From assembly GCF_017603825.1 (NCBI RefSeq), contig NZ_CP072014.1, forward strand, positions 248,001 to 312,000: a stretch of 64,000 nucleotides of DNA, given 5' to 3'. The notes under the pieces were generated by a model. It made no database searches and was not told where the DNA came from. It worked only from the letters and a program-made list of their open reading frames with translations. Of this stretch, positions 33,296-42,053 are shown piece by piece. Numbering within the stretch: position 1 is the first letter of the stretch; the number at the start of each line of letters is the position of its first letter. Source of the DNA: Arthrobacter crystallopoietes. Lineage in GTDB: Bacteria; Actinomycetota; Actinomycetes; Actinomycetales; Micrococcaceae. A program made the position numbers and the translations under genes.

Positions 33296-35035
33296 ATGAC
33301 TGATTACCAAACAAACAACGACGGCGGGAGCGCGGCTTCCGTAGCTGAAGCCAACTCGCTGCTCAACATCGGAGGGCTGAACGTCTCCTTCGCTACGCCA
33401 CGCGGCACCGTGGACGTAGTCAAGGACGTCTCGCTGGCGCTGGCGCCGGGCAAAGCGCTGGCGCTGGTAGGCGAATCCGGCTCCGGCAAGACCGTCACCG
33501 CCCGGACGTTGGTGGGCCTGAACGCGGCGAATGCCAAGGTCGCTGCCGGGCGGCTGGACGTGCTGGGCAGGAACGCACTCAAGCTGTCCGAGCGGCAGTG
33601 GCGCGGGTTGCGAGGCAAGGACATCGGCTACGTGCTGCAGGATGCGCTGGTCTCACTCGATCCGCTGCGCACTGTAGGCCAGGAAATCGATGAAGCACTG
33701 CGGGCCCACGGCGTCCGGGGCAGGGCCACACGGCTGGAGCGGGTACACCAGGCGCTGCGCGATGCCGGCATCCCGGATCCGGAAGTGCGCGCCAAGCAGC
33801 GTTCCGGGGAGCTCTCCGGCGGTTTGCGCCAGCGCGCGCTGATCGCCCAGGCGACCGTGCTGAATCCGCAGCTGGTGATCGCCGACGAGCCGACCACCGC
33901 GCTGGATGCCACGGTGCAGGCGCAGATCCTGGAGCTGCTGGCGGGGCTGAAGGAGCAGGGCCGCGGGCTGGTTTTCATCTCGCATGACCTGGCCGTGGTC
34001 TCCCATCTGGCGGACGAGATTGCGGTGATGCAGGGCGGACGGATCGTCGAGTCCGGCCGCGCTGCCGAGGTGCTGTCCAATCCGCGGCACGAATACACGC
34101 AGGCACTGATCGACGCCATCCCTTCCGGCGCGGCCAAGGGCCGCAGGCTCTCCGTCGGCGCTCCCGTCTCCGTTGCAGCCGGTTCCGGCGGTCCCGGCCG
34201 GACCACGGAATTTTCCGAAACGGCGCCGGCCATCGTCGCCCGCGACCTGGTCAAGTCCTACCCCGGCCCCGGCGGCACCCGCCGTACCGTCGTGGACGGG
34301 GTGTCCTTCACGCTGGAGCACGGCAAAACCTTGGGCATCGTGGGCGAGTCCGGCTCCGGCAAGTCCACCACCGCGCGCATCGCCCTGGGGCTGACCCAGC
34401 CGGATGCGGGCAGTGTGAACCTCGGCGGGTTCGCCTGGTCCGGCACCGGTGCGGACCAGGTCTCCGAAGACCAACGACGCCGGCACCGCCCGGACATCCA
34501 GCTGGTCAACCAGGACCCGCTGAGCTCCTTCGACCCCCGCTTCAGCGTCGGCCGGGTCATCACCGACGCGCTGGAGGCCGGCTCCATCGGCACGTCCGCC
34601 GACCGCACAGAGCGGGCGGTGACGCTGCTCGACCAGGTGGGGCTACCGCCGTCGTTATTCAACCGACGCCCGCTCACGCTTTCCGGCGGGCAGCGCCAGC
34701 GCGTGGCCATCGCCCGGGCGCTCGCGCTCCAGCCGCGCGTGCTGCTGCTGGACGAGCCGGTCTCCGCCCTGGACGTTTCCATCCAGGCGCAGGTGCTGGA
34801 TCTGCTGGCGGACCTGCAGTCACAGCTCGGGCTCAGCTACCTGTTCATCAGCCATGACCTCGGCGTAATCCACCATGTCAGCGACGATGTCCTGGTCATG
34901 AAGGACGGCAAGGTGGTCGAAGCCGGCACCGCCGCGGACGTTTTCACCATCCCGCAGACCGACTACACCCGGCAGCTGCTGGCCGCTGTGCCGGAACTAC
35001 CCGCCCGCGAACTCGCCGCCAAGGAAGCACCATGA
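33296..35035 (+). CDS. Fused DppD-DppF-type ABC ATPase
   Basis: A 579-residue protein with two complete ATP-binding domains in one chain. The first (about 20-270) has GESGSGKTV, LSGGLRQRALIAQA and VIADEPTTALDA; the second (about 300-560) has GESGSGKST, LSGGQRQRVAIARAL and LLLDEPVSALDV, then SHDLGVIHHVSD. It powers the DppBC-like channel. Fusion of the two ATPases is common for organosulfur-associated importers in actinobacteria and proteobacteria. Its N-terminus reads TNNDGGSA, encoded by an 11-mer repeat copy (33317-33327); another copy lies antisense at 34646. Confidence 0.93.
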   Translation: MTDYQTNNDGGSAASVAEANSLLNIGGLNVSFATPRGTVDVVKDVSLALAPGKALALVGESGSGKTVTARTLVGLNAANAKVAAGRLDVLGRNALKLSERQWRGLRGKDIGYVLQDALVSLDPLRTVGQEIDEALRAHGVRGRATRLERVHQALRDAGIPDPEVRAKQRSGELSGGLRQRALIAQATVLNPQLVIADEPTTALDATVQAQILELLAGLKEQGRGLVFISHDLAVVSHLADEIAVMQGGRIVESGRAAEVLSNPRHEYTQALIDAIPSGAAKGRRLSVGAPVSVAAGSGGPGRTTEFSETAPAIVARDLVKSYPGPGGTRRTVVDGVSFTLEHGKTLGIVGESGSGKSTTARIALGLTQPDAGSVNLGGFAWSGTGADQVSEDQRRRHRPDIQLVNQDPLSSFDPRFSVGRVITDALEAGSIGTSADRTERAVTLLDQVGLPPSLFNRRPLTLSGGQRQRVAIARALALQPRVLLLDEPVSALDVSIQAQVLDLLADLQSQLGLSYLFISHDLGVIHHVSDDVLVMKDGKVVEAGTAADVFTIPQTDYTRQLLAAVPELPARELAAKEAP

Positions 35036-36426
35036 GCAAAGAGATCCACTTCAACGGGTTCGAGATGAACACCGTCAGCCATATCAACCACGGGCTGTGG
35101 GTGCATCCGGACAACCGCCGGCATGAGTACACGGACATCGAGTACTGGACCGGAACCGCGCAGCTGCTGGAACGCGGCCTGTTCGACGCCATCTTCCTGG
35201 CCGATGTGGTCGGCACGTACGACGTGTACCGCGGCAGCCGCGGCCCCGCGGTCGAGCGTGGACTGCAGGTGCCGAACAACGATCCGTACCTGCTGGTCCC
35301 GGCGATGGCGGCCGTGACCCGGAACCTCGGTTTCGCAGTCACGTTTTCCACCACCTATGAGCCGCCGTTCGGCAACGCGCGGCGGCTGAGCACGCTGGAC
35401 CATCTGACGAAGGGACGGGTGGCGTGGAACGTGGTCACGGGTTACCTGCCGGATGCCGCACGCAACTTCGGCCTGCCGGCGCACATCAAGCACGATGACC
35501 GGTACGACATTGCGGAGGAATACCTCGACGTCTCTTACAAACTGTGGGAAGGTTCCTGGGACGAGGGCGCAGTGGTCCGCGACCGGGAGCGGCGGGTTTA
35601 CACCGAGACCGACGGCGTGCACGAGATCGGCCATGCCGGCCGGTTCTTCACGGTGGACGGGCCGCACCTGTCCGAACCCTCGCTCCAGCGCACGCCGGTA
35701 ATCTACCAGGCCGGATCCTCTGAACGCGGCAAGGACTTCGCCGCCCGGCACGCCGAAGCCGTCTTCGTCAGCTCGCGGACCGTGCAGCGGGTGGCCGCGG
35801 ATGTGCGGGACCTGCGCGAGCGGGCCGAGGCCGCCGGACGCGGACGCGACGCGGTCAAGGCGCTGGCCTCGCTGAACATCGTGCTCGGCGAGACCGAGGC
35901 CGAGGTGGCGCGCAAGGTCGAAGAGGTCGTGCGGCTGCGCGACGTCGAGGGCCATCTGGTGCACTTCGGCGGTTCCTCCGGGATCGACGTTGCCTCGCTG
36001 GAGACGGACGAGTACTTGCAGTATGTGGGCCGCGACCATGCCCAGTCCATGGAGGCCGAGTTCGCCTCCGGCGCTGGCCGCAAGCGCGCGCACGAACTGA
36101 TCGACACGCTCTCCGACCCGCGCAACGACGAATTCTTCATTGCCGGCACGCCGGAGCAAGTCGCGGATCGGATCGAGGAGATCGTGGACGCCACGGACGT
36201 GGACGGCTTCAACATTGTCCAGTTCCTCTCCCCCGGGACGTTCACCGACGTCGTCGAACTGCTGGTCCCGGAACTGCAGAAGCGCGGCCGCTACCGCACG
36301 GCGTACTCGGAGTCCGAGCGCACGCTGCGCGAACGGCTGTTCCCGGGCAACGGCCCGCTGCTGCCCGCCACCCACCCCGGCGCCGCCTACCGCGGCGCGT
36401 TCCGCCATGAGGAGATCACTGTATGA
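35032..36426 (+). CDS. LLM-class flavin monooxygenase, NtaA/SnaA/DszA family
   Basis: A 464-residue FMNH2-dependent monooxygenase with a luciferase-like TIM barrel. Family features are FNGFEMNTVSHINHGLW at the N-terminus, the FDAIFLADVVGTYDVY strand, WNVVTGYLPDAARNFG, and VIYQAGSSERGKDFAARHAEAVF. Members need a separate flavin reductase and oxidise organosulfur compounds, nitrilotriacetate or similar molecules. No reductase gene is present in the operon, so one must come from elsewhere. It overlaps both neighbours by four bases. Confidence 0.92.
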   Translation: MSKEIHFNGFEMNTVSHINHGLWVHPDNRRHEYTDIEYWTGTAQLLERGLFDAIFLADVVGTYDVYRGSRGPAVERGLQVPNNDPYLLVPAMAAVTRNLGFAVTFSTTYEPPFGNARRLSTLDHLTKGRVAWNVVTGYLPDAARNFGLPAHIKHDDRYDIAEEYLDVSYKLWEGSWDEGAVVRDRERRVYTETDGVHEIGHAGRFFTVDGPHLSEPSLQRTPVIYQAGSSERGKDFAARHAEAVFVSSRTVQRVAADVRDLRERAEAAGRGRDAVKALASLNIVLGETEAEVARKVEEVVRLRDVEGHLVHFGGSSGIDVASLETDEYLQYVGRDHAQSMEAEFASGAGRKRAHELIDTLSDPRNDEFFIAGTPEQVADRIEEIVDATDVDGFNIVQFLSPGTFTDVVELLVPELQKRGRYRTAYSESERTLRERLFPGNGPLLPATHPGAAYRGAFRHEEITV

Positions 36427-37718
36427 GCAGTACCATCGAGACAACCGCACCATCTTCCGCGGCTCGGGTCGCCCCCGGACCGGACAATGGGTCTCCGACC
36501 TACGCCGAGTTGGCGGCCAAGTACCGGCCGGCCTTCGAATCCATCGCGGCAGGGGCCGCCGGGCGGGAAACGGACCGGGTGCTGCTGCACGAGCAGATCG
36601 GCGAACTGGCGGCGGCCGGTTTCGGCGCGGCCCGGGTACCGCGGGAGTTCGGCGGCGACGGGGCCACTGCGGTGCAGCTCTTCCGGCTGCTGATCGAGCT
36701 GGCCGCCGCAGAGTCCAACCTCGCCCAGGCCCTGCGCTCGCACATCGCCTTTGTGGAGGGCCGGCTCTACGCGAACGACGCCGAGTGGTTGCGTCGGGTG
36801 GGCGAAGGCCAGATCCTGGGCAACGCTTGGACCGAAACCGGTGCGGTCACTGTGGGCGGCGTGGGCACCACCATTGAGCCCGACGGCGGGAATTTCCGTG
36901 TTAATGGCACGAAGTACTACACCACGGGGAGCCTCTATGCGGACTGGATTCAGACCGGTGCCCGGACCGCGGACGGCCGCGACATCATCGCCCTGGTCCG
37001 CGCGGATGCGCCGGGCGTCACGATCCACGATGATTGGGACGGCTTCGGGCAGCGTCTGACCGCCTCCGGAACCGCGGTTTTCGAGAATGTAGCAGTCCCG
37101 GCCTCCGACATCCTGGTGGAAACAGAGCAGGCGCCGTACGCCACCGGCGTCTACCAGCTCATCCACGTCGCTACCTTGGCCGGTATCACCCAGCGCGTGG
37201 TCCGCGACGTTTCCGAAGCGGTCCGCGAGCGCACTCGCGTGTTCAGCCACGGTAATGGCGTCCGCCCCAGCGAGGACATCCAGATCCAGCAGATCGTCGG
37301 CGAGATTGCGGCGCAGGCCTTCGCCGCGGAGGCAGCCACCCTGCGTGTCGCCGAACTGCTGCAGGAAGCCTTCGACCTGCGCCCCGGGATTCGAACGGAT
37401 GGCACTGCAGCGACCGCGAGCGATGCCGCGCCGCCGGCAGCTGGCGCCTCGGCATTCGAGGAAGCCGTTCTGCAGGTGGAGTTCGGTTCCTCCCAGGCCC
37501 AGATCGTGGTAACTGACCTTGCGCAGCGCGCGTCGTCGTCGTTGTTTGATGCCTTGGGCGCGTCCGCCACGCAGTCCGAACTGCAGCTGGACCGCCACTG
37601 GCGCAACGCCCGGGTCATCTCCTCCCACAACCCGGTGGTCTACAAGTCGCGCGTGGTCGGTGACTGGAAGATCAACGGCTCCGTCCCGGAGTTCGTCTGG
37701 CGTTCGGGAACCGCCTGA
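36423..37718 (+). CDS. Acyl-CoA-dehydrogenase-fold flavoprotein, DszC/SfnB-like
   Basis: A 431-residue protein of the acyl-CoA dehydrogenase superfamily, in the branch of FMN-dependent monooxygenases. It shows VPREFGGDGATAVQLFRLLIELAAAESNLAQALRSH, WTETGAVTVGGVGTT, YYTTGSLYADW and a C-terminal helical bundle with LDRHWRNARVISSHNPVVYKSRVVGDW. The ending SHNPVVYK is typical of DszC/SfnB-type enzymes rather than beta-oxidation dehydrogenases. With the LLM enzyme it likely performs consecutive oxygenation steps on the imported compound. It is the last intact gene of the operon. Confidence 0.9.
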   Translation: MSSTIETTAPSSAARVAPGPDNGSPTYAELAAKYRPAFESIAAGAAGRETDRVLLHEQIGELAAAGFGAARVPREFGGDGATAVQLFRLLIELAAAESNLAQALRSHIAFVEGRLYANDAEWLRRVGEGQILGNAWTETGAVTVGGVGTTIEPDGGNFRVNGTKYYTTGSLYADWIQTGARTADGRDIIALVRADAPGVTIHDDWDGFGQRLTASGTAVFENVAVPASDILVETEQAPYATGVYQLIHVATLAGITQRVVRDVSEAVRERTRVFSHGNGVRPSEDIQIQQIVGEIAAQAFAAEAATLRVAELLQEAFDLRPGIRTDGTAATASDAAPPAAGASAFEEAVLQVEFGSSQAQIVVTDLAQRASSSLFDALGASATQSELQLDRHWRNARVISSHNPVVYKSRVVGDWKINGSVPEFVWRSGTA

Positions 37719-37723
37719 CGAGT

Positions 37724-37738
37724 AGGAGGATCACAATG
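37724..37738 (+). other. Orphan ribosome binding site and ATG after the operon
   Basis: AGGAGG is followed six bases later by ATG 37736, but the frame runs only 26 codons (to 37816), straight through a hairpin. It looks like the start of a further operon gene whose body has been deleted. A short functional peptide cannot be excluded. Confidence 0.4.
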
Positions 37739-37742
37739 AATT

Positions 37743-37788
37743 GGCGGGGGTGTCCGCCGGGCCAAAGAGCCCGGCCGGCGCCCCCGCC
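37743..37788 (+). terminator. GC-rich hairpin terminator ending in an 11-mer repeat
   Basis: Outer arms 37743-37750 and 37781-37788 pair, as do inner arms 37757-37762 and 37769-37774. The 3' side runs into CCGCCGTCGTT (37787-37797). Confidence 0.65.
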
Positions 37789-37816
37789 GCCGTCGTTCCC
37801 AGCGGTTCCCGAATGA

Positions 37817-38026
37817 CCGGCGCAAGCACGCTCCGGGCTGATCCTGCGCCGCTGCTCGGCAAAAAACCTGAGAACCAATTTGGCAACCGCCATTGCAGGC
37901 GCTTAGTAAGCATGCTTAGCATGGATTTACACCGTAAGGCAGGTGGGCGGAGGAAGCTCCGCAACGTCCAGCAAGGACCCATCCACATTGCCATGCTTAC
38001 GTCAGTGCACACGACCGGAGGTACCA
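37817..38026 (+). promoter_or_regulatory. Promoter region of the envelope-stress operon with palindrome TAAGCATGCTTA
   Basis: This 210-bp spacer holds the perfect 12-bp palindrome TAAGCATGCTTA (37907-37918), flanked by GCTTAG direct repeats, and a half-copy CATGCTTA at 37992-37999. It is the only obvious control element ahead of the five-gene operon. I could not assign the sigma-factor class. Confidence 0.5.
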
Positions 38027-39127
38027 ATGTCCAGAAATGATGTGCCTTCCAGCGGCCTGACCACAGAAAACCAAAACAGCGCAGGCAAGAGCCACGAGGC
38101 TCCGGCTCCGGATCATTCCCGGAAGCCGGACAAGCCCAGTGACGTCCGGAAGCCCAACTGGAAGTACATTCTCAAGCGGACGGTCCGGGAGTTCTCGAAG
38201 GACAAGTGCACCGACCTTGCCGCGGCGCTGACGTACTTCGGGGTGCTGTCGTTGTTCCCTGCACTGCTGGCCATGGTGTCCCTGCTGGGCGTGATCGGGC
38301 AGGCCGAACAGACCACGCAGACGCTGCTGCAGGTCGTGGAAGGCGTCGCCAGCCCGGAAGTTGTTCAGACTCTGCGGCAGCCGATCCAGCAGCTGGCCAG
38401 TGCGCCCGCTGCAGGTTTTGCCCTGATCGCAGGCCTGGCCGGCGCACTCTGGTCCGCATCCGGTTATGTCGGCGCTTTCAGCCGGGCGATGAACCGGATC
38501 TATGAAGTCGAAGAGGGCCGGCCGTTCTACAAACTGCGCCCGGTCATGCTGGTCATCACGCTCATCATGCTGCTGCTGGCCGTTGTGATGGCTGTGCTGC
38601 TGGTCGTCTCCGGCCCCGTGGCCCAAGCGATCGGCGACGCCGTCGGACTTGGCGAGACAGCAGTAACGGTATGGAACATCGCCAAGTGGCCGGTGCTGGT
38701 AATCTTTGCGATCCTCATCATCGCCGTCCTGTACTACGCGACGCCGAACGTGAAGCAGCCGAAGTTCCGCTGGATGAGTGTGGGTGCTTTCATTGCGCTG
38801 CTCGTCCTGGCGCTCGCTTCCCTGGGCTTCTTCTTCTACGTGTCCAACTTCGGCAACTACAACAAGACCTACGGTGCCATCGGCGGCATGATCGTGCTGC
38901 TGCTGTGGATCTGGATTGCCAATATTTCCTTGCTCTTCGGCGCGGAGTTCGACGCCGAGATGGAACGCGGCCGCCAGCTCCAGGGCGGCATCGAAGCCGA
39001 GGACACCATCCAGCTGCCGCCTCGGGATACCAAGGCGAGCGATAAGAAACTCGAGAAGGAAAAGGAGGACATCAACGACGGACGTGAGCTCAGAGAACGG
39101 CACGGTAGGAGTCCTGATCGGGACTGA
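38027..39127 (+). CDS. YihY/BrkB family inner-membrane protein
   Basis: A 366-residue integral membrane protein. A polar N-terminus (about 1-50) precedes the family core: KDKCTDLAAALTYFGVLSLFPALLAMVSLLG, then ALWSASGYVGAFSRAMNRIYEVEEGRPFYKLRP, about six transmembrane segments, and LLLWIWIANISLLFGAEFDAEMER near the end, followed by a charged tail. The family is widespread; its transport role is unsettled. CGGAGG precedes ATG 38027. It heads a cluster of small envelope-stress proteins. Confidence 0.92.
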   Translation: MSRNDVPSSGLTTENQNSAGKSHEAPAPDHSRKPDKPSDVRKPNWKYILKRTVREFSKDKCTDLAAALTYFGVLSLFPALLAMVSLLGVIGQAEQTTQTLLQVVEGVASPEVVQTLRQPIQQLASAPAAGFALIAGLAGALWSASGYVGAFSRAMNRIYEVEEGRPFYKLRPVMLVITLIMLLLAVVMAVLLVVSGPVAQAIGDAVGLGETAVTVWNIAKWPVLVIFAILIIAVLYYATPNVKQPKFRWMSVGAFIALLVLALASLGFFFYVSNFGNYNKTYGAIGGMIVLLLWIWIANISLLFGAEFDAEMERGRQLQGGIEAEDTIQLPPRDTKASDKKLEKEKEDINDGRELRERHGRSPDRD

Positions 39128-39164
39128 CGGCAACTAGTTCGCATCAAGCATTGGAGTACAAACT

Positions 39165-39935
39165 ATGACAACGCAGAACTGGCAGGATCCGGCGGCGCCC
39201 GGCACAGAGAATCTAGCGATTCAGAACAGCCAAACGGCCACCGGCTACGCATCAACCGGCAGCTCTTCCACAACGACGGCGGCCAAAGACGAAGCGAAAA
39301 ACGTCGCCAAAGAGGGGGCCAGCGCCGGTAAACAGGTTGCAGGCACCGCGGTTGAAGAGACCAAGGCCGTGGCCCAGGAGGCCGGCACGCGCGCCAAGAA
39401 CCTCGTGAACGAACTGGGTTCCACCCTGAAAGACCAGGCCGGAACTCAGCAGCAAAGGGTCGCCGAGGGACTGCGCTCGCTGAGCGACGAACTGCGCTCC
39501 ATGTCCCAGGCCTCGGAAAATTCGGGCACCGCGGCGAACCTGGTTGGCCAAGCAGCCCAAAGGACAGGCGATGCGGCGGGCTGGTTCGAAGCACGCGATC
39601 CGGGGTCGCTGCTTCAGGAAGTCAAGGTTTTCGCTCGGAACCGTCCGGGTGCCTTTCTGGCAATCGCCGCCGGAGCAGGCCTTTTGGCAGGCCGGCTGAC
39701 GCGTGGCATCACCGGGGCACAATCGGATTCGCAGTCCAGCCCGCGAACAGGGACTCCCGCACAGAGTCCGATGACCACCCCCGCCCCGCCGGCAGCCGAA
39801 CCCACAGTCGGCACCACCGGCGCTTCGGCACCGGTGACCGGAGATCCCTTCAGCGATCCTTGGGACAACGAGCCCACCCTTCGTCCCGGGACCCCGCCGG
39901 TCAGTACCGACCCCGAACGGAGGCATGCGCTCTAA
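39165..39935 (+). CDS. Ala/Gly/Thr-rich helical membrane-associated protein
   Basis: A 256-residue protein of low complexity. Residues 30-130 form amphipathic, LEA-like helices (KDEAKNVAKEGASAGKQVAG, QQQRVAEGLRSLSDELRSM); about 160-180 is a hydrophobic anchor (RPGAFLAIAAGAGLLAGRLT); the tail is Pro/Thr/Ala-rich. It lies second in the stress operon and overlaps the next gene (TAATG). No enzymatic motif is seen. STTTAAKD is encoded over an 11-mer repeat copy (39272-39282). It may tether or protect the membrane under osmotic stress; this is inference. Confidence 0.75.
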   Translation: MTTQNWQDPAAPGTENLAIQNSQTATGYASTGSSSTTTAAKDEAKNVAKEGASAGKQVAGTAVEETKAVAQEAGTRAKNLVNELGSTLKDQAGTQQQRVAEGLRSLSDELRSMSQASENSGTAANLVGQAAQRTGDAAGWFEARDPGSLLQEVKVFARNRPGAFLAIAAGAGLLAGRLTRGITGAQSDSQSSPRTGTPAQSPMTTPAPPAAEPTVGTTGASAPVTGDPFSDPWDNEPTLRPGTPPVSTDPERRHAL

Positions 39936-40384
39936 TGACACAATCTAACTCCGCCGGCTCGCACGCCTACGAGATTCCGCCAACGGAAGCTGAGACCAGG
40001 GCACAGAACTCGTCCTTGGGCGACATTCTGAGCGAAGTCAGCCGTGACGTTTCAACCCTCATGCGCCAGGAAGTCGAACTGGCCAAAGCGGAACTCAAGG
40101 AGTCAGGCACCAAGGCAGGCAAAGGCGCAGGCATGTTTGCCGGCGCGGGCGTGGCAGGACACTTTGTCCTGGTTTTCCTCTCCCTCGCACTGATGTACGC
40201 CCTTAGCGCCCTGATCGGCCTTGGATGGTCGGCGGTGATCGTCGCCGTGATCTGGGCGATTGTTGCCGCCGTTCTCGCTGCCAAGGGCAAGAAGGAAATG
40301 AAGACGGTTCGCGGCATGCCGCAGACCGCGGAAACCATCAAGGAAATTCCCCCGACGTTTAAACCAGGTGAGGAGACCCCATGA
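39935..40384 (+). CDS. Phage-holin-like (holin-X family) membrane protein
   Basis: A 149-residue protein of the actinobacterial putative holin-X type. It has an N-terminal amphipathic region with LGDILSEVSRDVSTLMRQEVELAKAELKE, then two transmembrane helices (about 68-90 and 95-118), and a short charged tail. Despite the family name it is chromosomal and regularly found with DUF3618 proteins in stress clusters, so a lysis role is unlikely. It overlaps both neighbours. Confidence 0.85.
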   Translation: MTQSNSAGSHAYEIPPTEAETRAQNSSLGDILSEVSRDVSTLMRQEVELAKAELKESGTKAGKGAGMFAGAGVAGHFVLVFLSLALMYALSALIGLGWSAVIVAVIWAIVAAVLAAKGKKEMKTVRGMPQTAETIKEIPPTFKPGEETP

Positions 40385-41037
40385 GCCAGTCACCGGAAGA
40401 AATCCGCGAAGAAATTGAACGGACCCGTGCAGAACTCGGTTCCGATGTCGACGCGCTGGCGGAAAAGGTCAGCCCCTCCGGGATAGCGCACCGGCAAGGA
40501 CAGAAAGTCCGGGACAAGATGAACCACGTCAAGACCAGCATCATGGGTGCGGCCGACAACACCACAGGGTCGGCCAAATCCGGGATGCACCAAGCTGGAG
40601 AATCCGTTTCCCATACTGCCCAGCACGCCGGCGAAACGGTCCAGAACGCTCCGCATCAGGTCGCGGAGAAGACCCGCGGCAACCCCATGGCTGCCGGGCT
40701 CATAGCCTTTGGTGCCGGCATGCTGATTTCCTCCCTGATCCCCGCGAGCCAGAAGGAACAGCAAGCGGCAACTGCCCTAAAGGAGAAGGCAGAACCACTG
40801 AAAACCGAGCTCACCGATGCCGCCAAGCAGGTAGCGCAGGACATAAAGGGTCCGGCCCAGGAAGCAATGGAGTCCGTCAAGAGCTCCGCGCAGGATGCTG
40901 CCGCCAGGGTGAAGGACGAGAGCGCGGGCGCCGCTGCCGACATTAAGGAGCGAGCCCAGGACGCTAAGTCCAATGTCCAGGACACGCAGTCAGCCTCCCC
41001 CGCGGGTGCAGGTTCTACGCTCCCTACCGGATTCTAA
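40381..41037 (+). CDS. DUF3618 domain protein
   Basis: A 218-residue protein. The N-terminal DUF3618 signature is SPEEIREEIERTRAELGSDVDALAEKVSP, a central hydrophobic helix (about 103-122) forms a membrane anchor, and the C-terminal 90 residues are LEA-like amphipathic repeats (KEKAEPLKTELTDAAKQVAQ). Function is unknown; it belongs to the membrane-stress cluster and is coupled (ATGA) to the holin-X gene. Confidence 0.85.
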   Translation: MSQSPEEIREEIERTRAELGSDVDALAEKVSPSGIAHRQGQKVRDKMNHVKTSIMGAADNTTGSAKSGMHQAGESVSHTAQHAGETVQNAPHQVAEKTRGNPMAAGLIAFGAGMLISSLIPASQKEQQAATALKEKAEPLKTELTDAAKQVAQDIKGPAQEAMESVKSSAQDAAARVKDESAGAAADIKERAQDAKSNVQDTQSASPAGAGSTLPTGF

Positions 41038-41111
41038 AACGACATCTCCCAAGAACCGCCCATAGATCCGGGCGCAGGACAACTGTGCCCGGCGGAAACA
41101 AAGGAAATGGC

Positions 41112-41972
41112 ATGATCACCAAAGCAAACATTGACCGACTGGCCAACAACGGTTCCAACATTCTTGATTCCGAGGGGAACAAGATCGGTTCGATCGGGCA
41201 GCTGTACCTGGATGACCGGACCGAAAATCCGAGCTGGGCGACCGTGAAAACGGGACTGTTCGGCACATCGGAGTCCTTCGTCCCGCTGGCCGAAGCCACA
41301 GTGGACGGCGACGACATCCGGGTACCCTACACCAAAGACCAGGTCAAGGACGCCCCCCGCCTGGATCCGGACGGGCACCTGAGTGAAACGGATGAGGACC
41401 GCCTCTTCGAGCACTACGGCCTCGGCGCAAACGGCGCTTACACCGGAACCACCGGAACTGCAGACGTGGGCACGGACAGCTACACCGGAACCACCGGAAC
41501 CGACAGGGGCTCCGCCACCTTCGGAACGGCCGACTACGATGACGCAGCGGGTTCCCGCGGCGCAGTCGGACATGACACGTCCGGCCCCACCACCGACGAC
41601 GCCATGACTCGCTCCGAAGAGCAGCTCCATGTCGGCACCGAAAGCCGTGAGACCGGCCGCGCCCGGTTGCGGAAGTACATTGTCACGGAGAACGTAACGC
41701 AGACCGTGCCCGTCAGCCGGGAGGAAGTCCGCATAGAGCGTGAACCCATCACGGACGCGAACGCCGGCGCTGCACTGTCCGGGCCGGACCTCAGCGAGGA
41801 AGAGCACGAGGTTGTCCTGCGCGAGGAACGTCCTGTTGTCGAAAAGGAAACAGTGCCGGTGGAGCGGGTCCGTCTCGAGAAGGAGACCGTCACGGATCAG
41901 GAAACGGTCAGCGAGGAAGTCCGCAAGGAGCAGATCGAGACCGACGGCGATGACGGCGGCCGGCTCCGCTGA
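41112..41972 (+). CDS. PRC-barrel and DUF2382 domain stress protein
   Basis: A 286-residue cytoplasmic protein. The N-terminal PRC-barrel (about 10-75: NILDSEGNKIGSIGQLYLDD, WATVKTGLFGTSESFVPL) is joined by a Gly/Thr-rich linker with two YTGTTGT repeats to a C-terminal DUF2382 domain (about 170-275) rich in Glu-Val motifs (LRKYIVTENVTQTVPVSREEV, EEEHEVVLREERPVVEKETV). Such proteins are induced by heat, osmotic or oxidative stress in soil and desiccation-tolerant bacteria. Start ATG 41112 has AAGGAA upstream. It is the last gene of the stress operon. Confidence 0.88.
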   Translation: MITKANIDRLANNGSNILDSEGNKIGSIGQLYLDDRTENPSWATVKTGLFGTSESFVPLAEATVDGDDIRVPYTKDQVKDAPRLDPDGHLSETDEDRLFEHYGLGANGAYTGTTGTADVGTDSYTGTTGTDRGSATFGTADYDDAAGSRGAVGHDTSGPTTDDAMTRSEEQLHVGTESRETGRARLRKYIVTENVTQTVPVSREEVRIEREPITDANAGAALSGPDLSEEEHEVVLREERPVVEKETVPVERVRLEKETVTDQETVSEEVRKEQIETDGDDGGRLR

Positions 41973-42003
41973 GGCCTGCTGACAGAGAGGTCCACTCGGT
42001 AAG

Positions 42004-42042
42004 CAGTGCGGGCGGCAGGGACTTCCCCGGCCGCCCGCACTG
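42004..42042. terminator. Bidirectional terminator between convergent genes
   Basis: A perfect 13-bp stem (42004-42016 with 42030-42042) between the PRC-barrel gene and the minus-strand dehydrogenase ending at 42054. Confidence 0.8.
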
Positions 42043-42053
42043 GCCTGCCGGCG

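Noticed and set aside
34963-36453. A 496-residue minus-strand frame opposite the LLM monooxygenase
   Set aside because: No recognisable domain; the plus strand encodes a clear flavin monooxygenase with coupled starts.
39935-40384. A prophage, suggested by the holin-like protein
   Set aside because: No other phage gene is nearby, and this family occurs regularly in chromosomal stress clusters.
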